Shown here in pieces: positions 1-8,291 of a DNA stretch of 64,000 nucleotides. The stretch's first letter is position 1, and each line of letters starts with the position of its first letter. Source of the DNA: Corynebacterium sp. ACRPO (GTDB taxonomy: Bacteria > Actinomycetota > Actinomycetes > Mycobacteriales > Mycobacteriaceae); the NCBI RefSeq assembly GCF_022347205.1, contig NZ_JAKRNE010000010.1, positions 26,095 to 90,094 of the forward strand. Reading direction: 5' to 3'. Below the pieces are notes generated by a model. That model did not search any database. It was given only the letters and a program-made list of their open reading frames with translations, and was not told where the DNA came from. Position numbers and translations under genes: made by a program.

Positions 1-1530
1 ACTGGCCGGGCAGGACGCCGTGGCATCGATACATTGGGCAATGCAGTCGTGCAGTGGGCACCCGCCATGGATCCGCGTCAAGTAGCTGGCCTTGCTTCTA
101 CCCGTACGTATCCTCTCATTTCCACTTTTGCACCGGGTTACAATATGGCGATCAATTTGCTGGGAATGCTCGGCTTCGAGGAATCTCTGCGTTTGTTGGA
201 AAAGTCCTTCGCACAGTTCCAGGCCGATGGCTCCGTCGTGGAGGAAACTCGCGAGATTGAACGCGCCGAGCATCGCGTGCGAGAACTGCGCAACCAGCTC
301 GATGATGCCGTGGCCTCACTTGCACCGCCTGCTAAGGACGGAGAAGATCCCGCCGAGGTTCTCATGGACTATGTCCGCCTGCGCCGCGAGCTCACAGCGG
401 AAGAAAAGCAATCAAAAATCGATAGTGCCAACCAGCGCAACCAAGAGGTGATTGCGGTACTGGGACGCCTCCAGCTGGGCGATGTTATTGCCATGCCCGG
501 CAAGAAGCGTCCTATTCTCGCCGCGGTTGTGACTCCCGCTAACCAAACTGCGGATCCCCGCCCGTGGATTACCACTGAGTCCGGGTGGTCTGGCCGTATC
601 GATGCGGCCGGAATCAATAACCCACCGATCCAAGTCGGAAGCATCAAGATCCCCAAGCCGGTGCGCAAGAACCCGCGCCGCAATACCCGATATGTGCAGG
701 ATGTCTTGCACCGTGAACACTTCGACCGGCCCAAGCGCATGAAGTCGCACACCCGCGCCCGGCCAAATAAGCGGGTAGGTCAGTTGCGCGACGCACTGCG
801 TGCTCATCCAGCTCACGAGTGGCCGGCTACTGACCGCGAACAGCTGGCGGGCCTGGCGCAAAAGCTAGCACGGCGCGAGCGTGATCGGGACAAGCTCCAG
901 TCCAAAGTCAATAAAGCTACGGATACTTTGGGTCGCACCTTCGAGCGCATTGTGGACCTCCTCGCAGAGATGGACTACGTAGAGTTCACCGGGGCTGGCG
1001 CGGACCGCACGCCGGTCATCACCGAAGAAGGCGAACGCCTTGCCAAAATTCACAGCGAATCCGATTTGCTCGTTGCCCAATGCCTCAAGCGCGGAATTTG
1101 GGATGAACTCGATCCCGCAGAGCTGGCCGGCGTTGCCTCCCTGTGCTGTTTCGAAAACCGCAAGGCCACCAGTGGGCAACCGGAAGCAGCCACCGAGCGC
1201 ATGGCTGACGCTATGAATGCCACGTGGCGCGTGTACACAGAACTGACCGCTGATGAGCAGCGCCACCGGCTGCCGCCCACCCGTGAACCGGAAGCCGGGT
1301 TCGCCTTGGCGGTACACCAATGGGCGGCCGGCGCGCCCTTGGGCTACTGCATGGCTGCGGCAAACGAAGCCGGCGCCGAGCTCACCCCGGGTGATTTTGT
1401 CCGTTGGTGCCGCCAAGTCATCGACCTGCTGCAACAAGTGGCTAAAACGGGGTACGACGGCGAAATTCAACGCAACGCCCGCCGGGCCATCGACGCAATT
1501 CAGCGCGGTGTCGTAGCCATTGGCGCCTAA
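1..1530 (+). CDS. helY: DEAD/DEAH-box RNA helicase HelY, C-terminal part (cut by window edge)
   Basis: The reading frame is open from the first base and begins inside helicase motif VI (residues TGRAGRRGID), so the true start lies upstream of the window; the TTG at 34 is not a real start. What remains is the Ski2/Mtr4-like C-terminal half: a helical stretch with charged coiled-coil character, then a DSHCT-type domain in the last ~170 residues (LAGVASLCCFE, then the helical end). Family knowledge: HelY-type superfamily 2 RNA helicases of Actinobacteria act on structured RNA. It is followed 32 bp later by the pepQ-like gene. The family assignment is firm; the substrate is unknown. Confidence 0.9.
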   Translation, partial: TGRAGRRGIDTLGNAVVQWAPAMDPRQVAGLASTRTYPLISTFAPGYNMAINLLGMLGFEESLRLLEKSFAQFQADGSVVEETREIERAEHRVRELRNQLDDAVASLAPPAKDGEDPAEVLMDYVRLRRELTAEEKQSKIDSANQRNQEVIAVLGRLQLGDVIAMPGKKRPILAAVVTPANQTADPRPWITTESGWSGRIDAAGINNPPIQVGSIKIPKPVRKNPRRNTRYVQDVLHREHFDRPKRMKSHTRARPNKRVGQLRDALRAHPAHEWPATDREQLAGLAQKLARRERDRDKLQSKVNKATDTLGRTFERIVDLLAEMDYVEFTGAGADRTPVITEEGERLAKIHSESDLLVAQCLKRGIWDELDPAELAGVASLCCFENRKATSGQPEAATERMADAMNATWRVYTELTADEQRHRLPPTREPEAGFALAVHQWAAGAPLGYCMAAANEAGAELTPGDFVRWCRQVIDLLQQVAKTGYDGEIQRNARRAIDAIQRGVVAIGA

Positions 1531-1549
1531 TATCCGCGGCGCGGACGAG

Positions 1550-1555
1550 TAGACT
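1550..1555 (+). promoter_or_regulatory. -10 hexamer of a probable leaderless promoter (pepQ-like gene)
   Basis: TAGACT is followed by 7 nt and then the ATG at 1563, so transcription would begin at or next to the start codon. No purine-rich ribosome-binding site is needed. Confidence 0.55.
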
Positions 1556-1562
1556 CTGGGGT

Positions 1563-2690
1563 ATGACTGATACTCAGACTTTTTCCGCTGATGTCTACGC
1601 CCAGCGTCTGCACGCCGCCCAAAAGGCGGCTGCAGACAAGGGCATCGATCTGCTCCTCATTGGCACGGGACCAGACTTTGCCTACCTCACCGGCTCCTGG
1701 GTTTCTTCCCACGAACGCTTGACGGTCTTGGTCGTGCCTCAGCAGGGCAATGCATGGATCGCCGCGCCTAATACCGATATCACCGATATCAAGGCTGCTC
1801 CAGTAGGTGAGCTAGATGTAGAGTTGCGTGGCTGGAATGACGGAGAAAATCCTTATGAGCTTGCACTGCATGGCGCAGGCGACGGACTAGGCAAGGTAGC
1901 GCTGGGGCAGTCGCTGACTGCAGACCACGTGCTGCGTTTCCAAGAGATGCTTCCACACGCCAGCTATGAACTGGCCACTTACGCACTGGCTGAGCTCTTT
2001 ACCCGCAAAGACGAGGCTGAGATTGCTGAGCTGCGTAAGGCTGGCCGTGCCATCGACGCAGTCCACGCGCAGGTACCGCAGCTTTTGCAGGCCGGTCGCA
2101 CCGAGGCCGAGGTGGCCCACGAACTCGAAAAGCTCATCTTGCGGGAGCACTCCGTTATCGATTTCGTCATCGTCGGCTCAGGTCCCAACGGTGCCAACCC
2201 GCACCATAGCTTTTCGGATCGCCGGCTGGCTGAGGGCGAGCCAGTCGTCGTCGATATCGGAGGCACTCTACCTTCCGGCTACCACTCCGATTGCACCCGC
2301 ACCTACGTAGTGGGCGGGGATATTTCCAAGGCCCCGCAGGATTTCCAGGATGCCTATGCCGTGCTTGCCGACGCCCAAGCTGCCGCCCGCGCCGCAGCCC
2401 ACCCCGGCAGCACCGCCGCAGACATCGATGCCATTGCCCGCCAGGCAATCTCTGCAGCCGGTTGGGGCGACTTCTTTGTCCACCGCACCGGACATGGCAT
2501 CGGCCTGTCCACGCACGAGGAGCCTTTCATAATGGAAGGCAACGATCTCGCCTTGGAAGAAGGCATGGCCTTTTCCATTGAGCCGGGCATCTACTTGGAA
2601 GGCAAGTGGGGCATGCGTTTGGAAGACATCGTGGTGCTGACCAACGATGGCTACGAGTCCCTGAACCAAGCTCCGCGTGACGTCCGTTAA
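1563..2690 (+). CDS. pepQ: M24 family Xaa-Pro peptidase (aminopeptidase P / prolidase type)
   Basis: A 375-residue cytosolic metallopeptidase that removes or splits residues next to proline. The N-terminal creatinase-like domain covers about 1-135 and the pita-bread catalytic domain about 145-375. All five metal ligands are visible: Asp in VVDIGG, Asp in HSDCTRT, His in GHGIGL, Glu in EPGIYLEG and Glu in MRLEDIV. The ATG follows a TAGACT hexamer by 7 nt, which suggests a leaderless mRNA. The stop overlaps the next gene's start (TAATG), so the two are probably cotranslated. Whether it is a dipeptidase or an aminopeptidase cannot be told from sequence. Confidence 0.9.
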   Translation: MTDTQTFSADVYAQRLHAAQKAAADKGIDLLLIGTGPDFAYLTGSWVSSHERLTVLVVPQQGNAWIAAPNTDITDIKAAPVGELDVELRGWNDGENPYELALHGAGDGLGKVALGQSLTADHVLRFQEMLPHASYELATYALAELFTRKDEAEIAELRKAGRAIDAVHAQVPQLLQAGRTEAEVAHELEKLILREHSVIDFVIVGSGPNGANPHHSFSDRRLAEGEPVVVDIGGTLPSGYHSDCTRTYVVGGDISKAPQDFQDAYAVLADAQAAARAAAHPGSTAADIDAIARQAISAAGWGDFFVHRTGHGIGLSTHEEPFIMEGNDLALEEGMAFSIEPGIYLEGKWGMRLEDIVVLTNDGYESLNQAPRDVR

Positions 2691-3436
2691 TGGCTGGCGT
2701 ACTGATTCTAGGCGGCCGTAGCGATATCGGCGGAGAAATCGCTAGGAGAGTAGCCCCAGGCCACGATATTGTGCTCGCCGCTCGTGGCACCCACGGTATG
2801 GAAGGCGTGGAAGGCCGGCTCCGGGCGGCGGGTGCGCGCAGCATTCATCTGCTTGATTTCGACGCCGCAGATTTTCCGTCCCATGCCGGTGTGGTTGAGC
2901 GCGCCATAGAGCTGGCAGGCTCCCTTGAGCTTGCTGTCGTCGCCTTTGGGATCCTGGGCGATCAGCAGCGGGCAGAACGCGATGCTTCCCACGCGGTCGA
3001 CATCGCCACAATCGATTATGCCGCGCAGATTTCACTGCTTACACTCGTTTCCCAGCGTATGCACCGCGGCCATATCGTCGCCTTTTCCTCGATAGCAGGC
3101 TGGCGGGCCCGCCGGGCAAACTACGTGTACGGATCTACCAAGGCTGGTCTTGATGCCTTTTGTCAGGGGCTGGCGGACAAGCTGCATGGCAGCCAGGTAG
3201 GCCTTATTACTGCGCGCCCTGGCTTTGTCATCGGCAGCATGACGGAAGGAATGAAGCCGGCGCCACTTTCCGTGCGTCCGGCAGATGTGGCCGAGGCAGT
3301 AGTCGGCTGCATTGACCGCGATGCACGGCGCGGTAAGCCGCGTTCGCGCACCGTGTGGATTCCTCGGGCTCTGCAGGGCCTAGCGTGGGTCATGCGGCTT
3401 GTACCGCGCCCACTCTGGCGGCATATGCCGCGCTAA
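2690..3436 (+). CDS. Short-chain dehydrogenase, DprE2-like
   Basis: A 248-residue SDR with an N-terminal nucleotide-binding turn (ILGGRSDIGGEIA, residues 5-17), catalytic Ser in FSSIAG and the YxxxK motif (YGSTK, about 147-151). Its closest known relatives are DprE2-type reductases, which reduce the 2-keto intermediate in making decaprenyl-phospho-arabinose for the arabinogalactan/LAM envelope. The motif GxxSDIG and the basic C-terminus fit that family, but Corynebacteria usually carry dprE2 next to dprE1, which is absent here, so this may be a paralogue. It is coupled to the peptidase gene by a TAATG overlap. Confidence 0.75.
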   Translation: MAGVLILGGRSDIGGEIARRVAPGHDIVLAARGTHGMEGVEGRLRAAGARSIHLLDFDAADFPSHAGVVERAIELAGSLELAVVAFGILGDQQRAERDASHAVDIATIDYAAQISLLTLVSQRMHRGHIVAFSSIAGWRARRANYVYGSTKAGLDAFCQGLADKLHGSQVGLITARPGFVIGSMTEGMKPAPLSVRPADVAEAVVGCIDRDARRGKPRSRTVWIPRALQGLAWVMRLVPRPLWRHMPR

Positions 3437-3450
3437 ACTCTGCGCTCTCG

Positions 3451-4236
3451 TTACTCTGCGCGTAGCAGGGGAGAGTTGATGTCGAAGATAAAACCGCGTG
3501 GGGCGAGTACGCGCAGCACCACTTCGGCATCACCCTCGGCAATATTGTGAAAGACTAATCCGCCCCACGGGGTGACGGTGATGTCTACCTCTAACTGGCC
3601 TATGAGCTGCGCAAACTCAGCAGGGATGGCGCCGCGGTGCACGCCCGCGCCGAGGTCGACAACGCCCGCAGGCAAATGATCATCTAACCAGCCAATGGGG
3701 CCTGGTTCTGCCAGGGCGGATGCCTTAGGCTCAGCGGAATCCGAGTTCTGGAGTACCTCCTCATAGTGCTGGGCAGCAGCCTGTGGAGTCAGTGGGGCAG
3801 AGGGGGCGTCGCCAAGCGGGGAACACTCAAGGCGCAGGGCTCCGTCCCCGTCGATGCTAAGGTTGACTGCGGCCGCGCCGGTCGGTACGTCGTCGTGGGC
3901 GATAACTGCCAGTCCGGGACCGCTTTCCGCCGCGTCCAGCTCAGCCGCGATGTCCTGGGCCGTTTGCTTGGCCTCCGCCGACAAAGGCGAAGCCAGCACC
4001 GGCATCGCCGTGGCGCGCAAGTGCAACTCCTGGAGCCGCGTATTGAGCGCCTCCGCATCCTTAATACCGCGCAGCTCGATTGCAGAGAACCGGTCGATGT
4101 AGACATACCCATCCGCAACATCACTGGCGCACTGCGCCAAAATGACCCAATCCTGGGCGTGGGTGCTGCCGCCGGCAGCGTGGATGCGGATGCACGTGCC
4201 GTACTGGGGGTCTTCAAAAAGCGCAGGAGTAAACAT
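3451..4236 (-). CDS. Conserved actinobacterial protein of unknown function
   Basis: I do not recognise this 261-residue protein. It is soluble, acidic and Ala/Asp-rich, with no signal peptide or membrane span. It has an N-terminal block (MFTPALFEDPQYG), a low-complexity middle near residues 120-160 and a C-terminal block rich in beta-strand residues (VDITVTPWGGLVF, VVLRVLAPRGF). The start is taken as ATG 4236 because a TAAACT hexamer lies 7 nt upstream (4244-4249), the leaderless pattern. A longer form from GTG 4266 has no convincing ribosome-binding site. It is divergent from fxsA and convergent with the SDR gene. Confidence 0.7.
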   Translation of the reverse strand: MFTPALFEDPQYGTCIRIHAAGGSTHAQDWVILAQCASDVADGYVYIDRFSAIELRGIKDAEALNTRLQELHLRATAMPVLASPLSAEAKQTAQDIAAELDAAESGPGLAVIAHDDVPTGAAAVNLSIDGDGALRLECSPLGDAPSAPLTPQAAAQHYEEVLQNSDSAEPKASALAEPGPIGWLDDHLPAGVVDLGAGVHRGAIPAEFAQLIGQLEVDITVTPWGGLVFHNIAEGDAEVVLRVLAPRGFIFDINSPLLRAE

Positions 4237-4243
4237 GCGCACT

Positions 4244-4249
4244 AGTTTA
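4244..4249 (-). promoter_or_regulatory. -10 hexamer, leaderless promoter of the unknown gene 3451-4236
   Basis: On the minus strand the hexamer reads TAAACT, 7 nt before ATG 4236. It is back-to-back with the fxsA promoter. Confidence 0.5.
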
Positions 4250-4309
4250 ACCTGCCGCGGTTGCACTTTCGCGCATGAGTGTTGCCAGCACTTTATCAGT
4301 CTGCCTCGT

Positions 4310-4315
4310 TAGACT
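4310..4315 (+). promoter_or_regulatory. -10 hexamer, leaderless promoter of fxsA
   Basis: TAGACT lies 6 nt before ATG 4322. Confidence 0.5.
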
Positions 4316-4321
4316 GAGGCC

Positions 4322-4924
4322 ATGCCGTTTATGTATTTTGCTCTCTACATGGTCGCAGAGACCCTGACCTTCTGGGCCGTTTCTAAGTGGATCGGTGTTG
4401 GCTGGGCGCTTATCGCCCTCTTTGTCACCATGTTCTTCGGAATGTCCATCGCTGGCATTGAAGTGCGCCGCTTGATGGGAGAGCAGGTCGAACGCACAGG
4501 GGACGGTACATACGTCGTTCGCGGCGGCAATGTGGGCAAGACCGCCAGCAATGTGGGCCTTACCTTGGTAGGCGGCATGTTGCTTTCTTTGCCGGGCTTC
4601 TTGACGACGATCCTCGGAGCCCTCTTAATCTTCTCGCCGACCCGCGCCGTCTTCCGCACGATGATGGCGGCCTCCTTGTACCGCAAGATCGAAAACATGG
4701 GCGTTAAGATCTACGAGGCCACCCCAATGGCACAGCAGCACGATTCTTATGGCGACTTTGGCTCCTTTGGTCGTGGCCAAGCAACACAAAGTGGGCACCC
4801 CAGCACGCAGGATGCTGGCCCGCATGAGGTGTTGGATGAAGAAGAGATCCGCCGCTGGAGCGAGAACTTGGATCCGGATGACTTCGGGCCCTCCGGTGGA
4901 GAGTCCAAGGGCGGAAAGAGCTAG
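4322..4924 (+). CDS. fxsA: FxsA family membrane protein
   Basis: A 200-residue protein with an FxsA domain in the first ~125 residues: two N-terminal hydrophobic helices (about 4-22 and 24-42), a third near 75-100 (LVGGMLLSLPGFL, the FxsA signature with its GFLTT turn), then a hydrophilic acidic cytoplasmic tail. In E. coli FxsA counteracts F-plasmid exclusion of phage T7; its normal role is unknown. The stop TAG shares a base with the GTG start of lnt-ppm1, so the pair forms an operon. Confidence 0.85.
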   Translation: MPFMYFALYMVAETLTFWAVSKWIGVGWALIALFVTMFFGMSIAGIEVRRLMGEQVERTGDGTYVVRGGNVGKTASNVGLTLVGGMLLSLPGFLTTILGALLIFSPTRAVFRTMMAASLYRKIENMGVKIYEATPMAQQHDSYGDFGSFGRGQATQSGHPSTQDAGPHEVLDEEEIRRWSENLDPDDFGPSGGESKGGKS

Positions 4925-7353
4925 TGATGGTGACTCTTGCCCGCCTCGTAGTGGCGGGCCTTTCTGGCCTGCTCACCTATGCCGCCATCGAACCCCGTGG
5001 CTGGTGGTGGGCTGCCATTGTTGGCGTGGGCTTGCTGTACGCGAGCTTGCTGCCGTGGGGAACTAGGCACGTTTCCGCCCGTGTGGGCGCGCTTCTTGCA
5101 GTCGCGCATTCGCTCGTGCTGTATCTGCTGACGCTGCCATGGATCGGCGAACTAGTGGGCAATGGGCCATACATCGCTTTGGCCGTATGGCTTTCGGTAT
5201 ACGCCATTGTGCTGGGCTTTGGCGGCGCGGCGGTAGCGCGGTGGAAATACGGTTTTATTGCCTTCCCGTTCTTCTACCTCACGGTGGAGGTGCTGCGTTC
5301 CTCGGTACCTTTCGGCGGTTTCTCTTGGGTGAAATTGGCTTGGGGACAAGTCGACGGACCGCTAGCCAACCTGGCTCCGTGGGGTGGAACCTCGCTCATT
5401 ACCGCAGCAACGGTTCTGTGCGGCTGCGGGCTCGCCAGCCTACTGGTCCAACACGGGTGGAAGACTAAGGGTATCGCTCTCTTGGCGGCTATCCTTCCCC
5501 TCGGAAGTGCAGCGGTGGCAGGCTTTGGCATCAACCGAGACGATTCCACTGTCGGGGAAGCAAAGGTTGCCGCTATCCAGGGAAATGTACCTCGCATGGG
5601 CCTAGATTTTGCCGGGCAACGCCAAGCGGTCCTCAACAACCACGTAGCCGAAACAAAAAAGCTGGCCGCACGCGAAAAAGACATTGACCTAGTCATCTGG
5701 CCCGAAAACTCCTCTGATATTAACCCATTCCGTGACGGCAAGGCAGCCTCGGCGATCAGCGGCGCCGTCGATGCGATAGACGCACCTGTTTTGGTTGGCA
5801 CCGCTACGCGGGATGAGGTGGGAGCACGCAACACCATGCAGGTCTTCGCTCCCGGACATACGGTGGGAGACCATCACTACAAGAAGTACCTGCAGCCTTT
5901 CGGCGAAACTATGCCCATGCGGGATTTCTTTGCCAAATTTTCTGACTATGTGAATCTGGCCGGTGACTTCAAACCCGGCGACGGCCCAGGCGTTGTCTCC
6001 ATGGCGGGAGTGCCGGTAGGCGTGGCAACGTGCTACGAGGTCTCCTTCGATAACGCCTTTAGGGAGTCGGTGAAAAATGGTGCACAACTACTGACTACTC
6101 CCACAAATAACGCCACCTTTGGCTATTCCGAAATGACCTACCAACAACTAGCCATGAGCCGATTGCGTGCGATGGAGACGGACCGAGCTGTGTTGGTGGC
6201 GGCGACTTCCGGAGTATCCGCCATTGTTCACCCAGATGGATATGTAAGCCAGTCCACGGAGATTTTCACGCCGGATGCGTTGGTAGAGCGGTTGCCCTTG
6301 CGTAGCGGCGAGACCTTTTCCGTCAGGTTTGGTTCGCCCCTGCAATGGCTCATGGTTATTATTGGAACAGTCTGCGCACTGGTAGCTTTGCGCACAAACC
6401 GCCTGCGACGCACCCCCGCGCCGCTCCGGCACAGATACATACGTAGGAGCATAAACACTGTGAGCACGCTTGAATCCTCGACCTTGGTCATCATCCCGAC
6501 CTATAACGAGATCGAAAATCTTCCTCTCATTACTGGACGCGTCCGTGAGGCCGTCCCAGAGGTCCATATCCTCATCGTGGACGATAACTCTCCCGATGGA
6601 ACTGGTGACAAGGCCGATGAGTTTGCAGCACAGGATGACCACATCCACGTTCTCCACCGCGAGGGCAAAGGCGGCCTGCTAGGCGCTTATATCGCCGGCT
6701 TTGAGTGGGGCTTGGAGCGCGACTACCAGGTGCTGTGTGAGATGGATGCAGACGGCTCCCATGCGCCGGAACAGCTTCACCTGTTGTTGGAAGAGGTGGA
6801 CAAGGGCGCGGACCTAGTTATCGGCTCCCGTTATATCCCGGGTGGCGAGACCGTCAACTGGCCGGCTTCTCGTGAGTACCTGTCCCGCTTGGGCAATATC
6901 TACATCTCCGTAGCGCTGGGCGCTGGCCTGTCCGATATGACCGCTGGTTACCGTGCGTTCCGCCGCGAGCTGCTCGAGTCCATCGACTTTGATGAGCTAT
7001 CCAAGGCCGGTTACATCTTCCAGGTTGATCTGGCCTTCCGTGCCGTAAAGGCTGGCTTCGACGTTCGGGAGGTTCCCATTACCTTCACCGAGCGCGAATA
7101 TGGCGAGTCCAAGCTGGATGGTTCCTTCGTGAAGGATTCCTTGCTCGAGGTAACCAAGTGGGGCGTTGCTCATCGCGCTGAGCAGCTGCAGGATTTTGGC
7201 GGCGCCGTATCCAAGTTGGTCAACCGTGAAGTCAAGGACGGCTCCATTCATGACCTAAACGTTCAGGCCCGCAAGGGTGCCGGCTGGGTTTCTGACTTCG
7301 CCAGCGAGATTGGCCATCTGGCAAAGCACCAGATTGCGCAGCTCAAGAAGTAG
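4924..7353 (+). CDS. lnt-ppm1: Apolipoprotein N-acyltransferase / polyprenol-phosphate mannose synthase fusion
   Basis: One 809-residue reading frame joins two enzymes. Residues 1 to about 500 are Lnt: several N-terminal membrane helices, then a nitrilase fold with the catalytic triad Glu261 (WPEN), Lys320/321 (YKKY) and Cys370 (ATCYE). It adds the third acyl chain to lipoproteins at the outer membrane face. Residues from about 520 are Ppm1, a GT2 synthase that makes polyprenyl-phosphomannose on the cytosolic face (PTYNE, VDDNSPDGT, EMDADGSH) for lipoglycan and protein mannosylation. To my knowledge C. glutamicum has the two as separate genes while M. tuberculosis has a fusion. An internal GTG at 6460 with an upstream AGGAG could also give free Ppm1. 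Confidence 0.92.
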   Translation: MMVTLARLVVAGLSGLLTYAAIEPRGWWWAAIVGVGLLYASLLPWGTRHVSARVGALLAVAHSLVLYLLTLPWIGELVGNGPYIALAVWLSVYAIVLGFGGAAVARWKYGFIAFPFFYLTVEVLRSSVPFGGFSWVKLAWGQVDGPLANLAPWGGTSLITAATVLCGCGLASLLVQHGWKTKGIALLAAILPLGSAAVAGFGINRDDSTVGEAKVAAIQGNVPRMGLDFAGQRQAVLNNHVAETKKLAAREKDIDLVIWPENSSDINPFRDGKAASAISGAVDAIDAPVLVGTATRDEVGARNTMQVFAPGHTVGDHHYKKYLQPFGETMPMRDFFAKFSDYVNLAGDFKPGDGPGVVSMAGVPVGVATCYEVSFDNAFRESVKNGAQLLTTPTNNATFGYSEMTYQQLAMSRLRAMETDRAVLVAATSGVSAIVHPDGYVSQSTEIFTPDALVERLPLRSGETFSVRFGSPLQWLMVIIGTVCALVALRTNRLRRTPAPLRHRYIRRSINTVSTLESSTLVIIPTYNEIENLPLITGRVREAVPEVHILIVDDNSPDGTGDKADEFAAQDDHIHVLHREGKGGLLGAYIAGFEWGLERDYQVLCEMDADGSHAPEQLHLLLEEVDKGADLVIGSRYIPGGETVNWPASREYLSRLGNIYISVALGAGLSDMTAGYRAFRRELLESIDFDELSKAGYIFQVDLAFRAVKAGFDVREVPITFTEREYGESKLDGSFVKDSLLEVTKWGVAHRAEQLQDFGGAVSKLVNREVKDGSIHDLNVQARKGAGWVSDFASEIGHLAKHQIAQLKK
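6445..6462 (+). promoter_or_regulatory. Internal ribosome-binding site and in-frame GTG for the Ppm1 domain
   Basis: AGGAG at 6445-6449 stands 10 nt before an in-frame GTG (6460-6462, codon 513 of the fusion), exactly at the linker between the Lnt and Ppm1 domains. It may be a relic of two separate genes or a working second start. Confidence 0.55.
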
Positions 7354-7372
7354 GCGCCACCGCAACGCATAA

Positions 7373-7417
7373 GGCCCGTACCGTCCCTTAGTCAGACTAG
7401 GGAGGTACGGGCCTTTT
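7373..7417 (+). terminator. Rho-independent terminator after lnt-ppm1
   Basis: A 10-bp GC-rich stem (GGCCCGTACC / GGTACGGGCC) with a second inner pairing around TAGTC/GACTA is followed by TTTT. It sits between the convergent ppm1 and rbpA genes. Confidence 0.85.
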
Positions 7418-7432
7418 GGCTGCCGCAGAACT

Positions 7433-7816
7433 TTAAGAGTTCTTTTGCTGCTGCTCCTGCTGTTCCTTCAAGAGGCGAGCTGCGGAACGGCGGCGGGAGC
7501 GCAGGTGGTTAATGCGCTCTTCAAGCAGCTCATCGAGCTCCTCGATGGAGCGGCGCTCACGCAGCATATCCCAGTGGGTGCGTGGTGGCTTAGCGGGCTT
7601 AGACTCAACGCCTTCACCTTCTACCAGGTGGCCCAGCTTGCCGTTCTTGCACATCCATTCTTCAGGGATTTCAGCATCATCCGCGAAAGGCACCTCATAA
7701 ATCTCGCCGTCTTCGGTGCGGTACTTCACCATCTGGCGCGGTGCGAGGTCGTGGTCGCGGTCGGTTTCGTAGCTGACTGCGCCCATACGGCTGCCACGGA
7801 GTACGCGATCTGCCAT
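7433..7816 (-). CDS. rbpA: RNA polymerase-binding protein RbpA
   Basis: A 127-residue transcription factor. The N-terminal tail (MADRVLRGSRMGAVSYE) reaches toward the RNA polymerase active centre. The core domain spans about 20-75, the basic linker follows, and the C-terminal sigma-interaction helix (SIEELDELLEERINHLRSRR) is at about 93-112. Family knowledge: RbpA binds group I/II sigma factors and stabilises open complexes, and is essential in mycobacteria. It is a single gene, convergent with ppm1 and divergent from the zinc-ribbon gene. Confidence 0.95.
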   Translation of the reverse strand: MADRVLRGSRMGAVSYETDRDHDLAPRQMVKYRTEDGEIYEVPFADDAEIPEEWMCKNGKLGHLVEGEGVESKPAKPPRTHWDMLRERRSIEELDELLEERINHLRSRRRSAARLLKEQQEQQQKNS

Positions 7817-7933
7817 GCAACATCATCCTTTTCAAAGAGATCCCTGATTGAGTGCGAAGCAAAACTTCGCCTAAGAGCTACCAATTATAACGAACACCCA
7901 CGCGTCTTTGTTCCCAGCCCGCCCAAAATGAAC

Positions 7934-7939
7934 TAAAGT
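7934..7939 (+). promoter_or_regulatory. -10 hexamer, leaderless promoter of the zinc-ribbon gene
   Basis: TAAAGT lies 7 nt before GTG 7947, favouring that start over the in-frame GTG at 7938, which overlaps the hexamer. Confidence 0.45.
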
Positions 7940-7946
7940 GTATCGG

Positions 7947-8288
7947 GTGATCCGTACAGCTAGTCGTGAACGCAACGTCGGTTCCTGCCAATGGTGTGGG
8001 AAGGACATTGACCAAGGCGGTAGGGGACGGCCACGGAAGTTTTGCAGCGCCTCCTGTAAGCAGCGTGCTTATGAGCAAAGAAATAACGTCAGTGGCACGG
8101 GGATTCCCGCCAATGCCGTGATCCTCACTCCAGAAAAAGCAGAGAGTTTGCGCGACGGACTTTTTGAACTACGTTGTTCCGCAGAAGATATCAACACCGC
8201 CGCGGAGGAAGGCGCTAGTGCGCAGGAGCTTGCCGGTTTGTGCGAAGAGCTTGTTGCCCTGGCGCGACGTCTAGAAGGACTTCGATAG
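7947..8288 (+). CDS. Small zinc-ribbon protein of unknown function
   Basis: A 113-residue protein with an N-terminal treble-clef-like zinc-binding motif: CQWC, a Gly/Arg-rich loop, then CSASC followed by KQRAYEQR. The C-terminal two thirds is an acidic helical region (DGLFELRCSAEDIN...). The basic loop GGRGRPRKFC suggests nucleic-acid contact, which is an inference. The start at GTG 7947 was chosen from the leaderless -10 pattern. It lies 3 bp before the YceI gene. Confidence 0.7.
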   Translation: MIRTASRERNVGSCQWCGKDIDQGGRGRPRKFCSASCKQRAYEQRNNVSGTGIPANAVILTPEKAESLRDGLFELRCSAEDINTAAEEGASAQELAGLCEELVALARRLEGLR

Positions 8289-8291
8289 AAG

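Noticed and set aside
865..1470. A 201-codon minus-strand frame
   Set aside because: Shadow of the helY C-terminal region; no protein-like motifs of its own.
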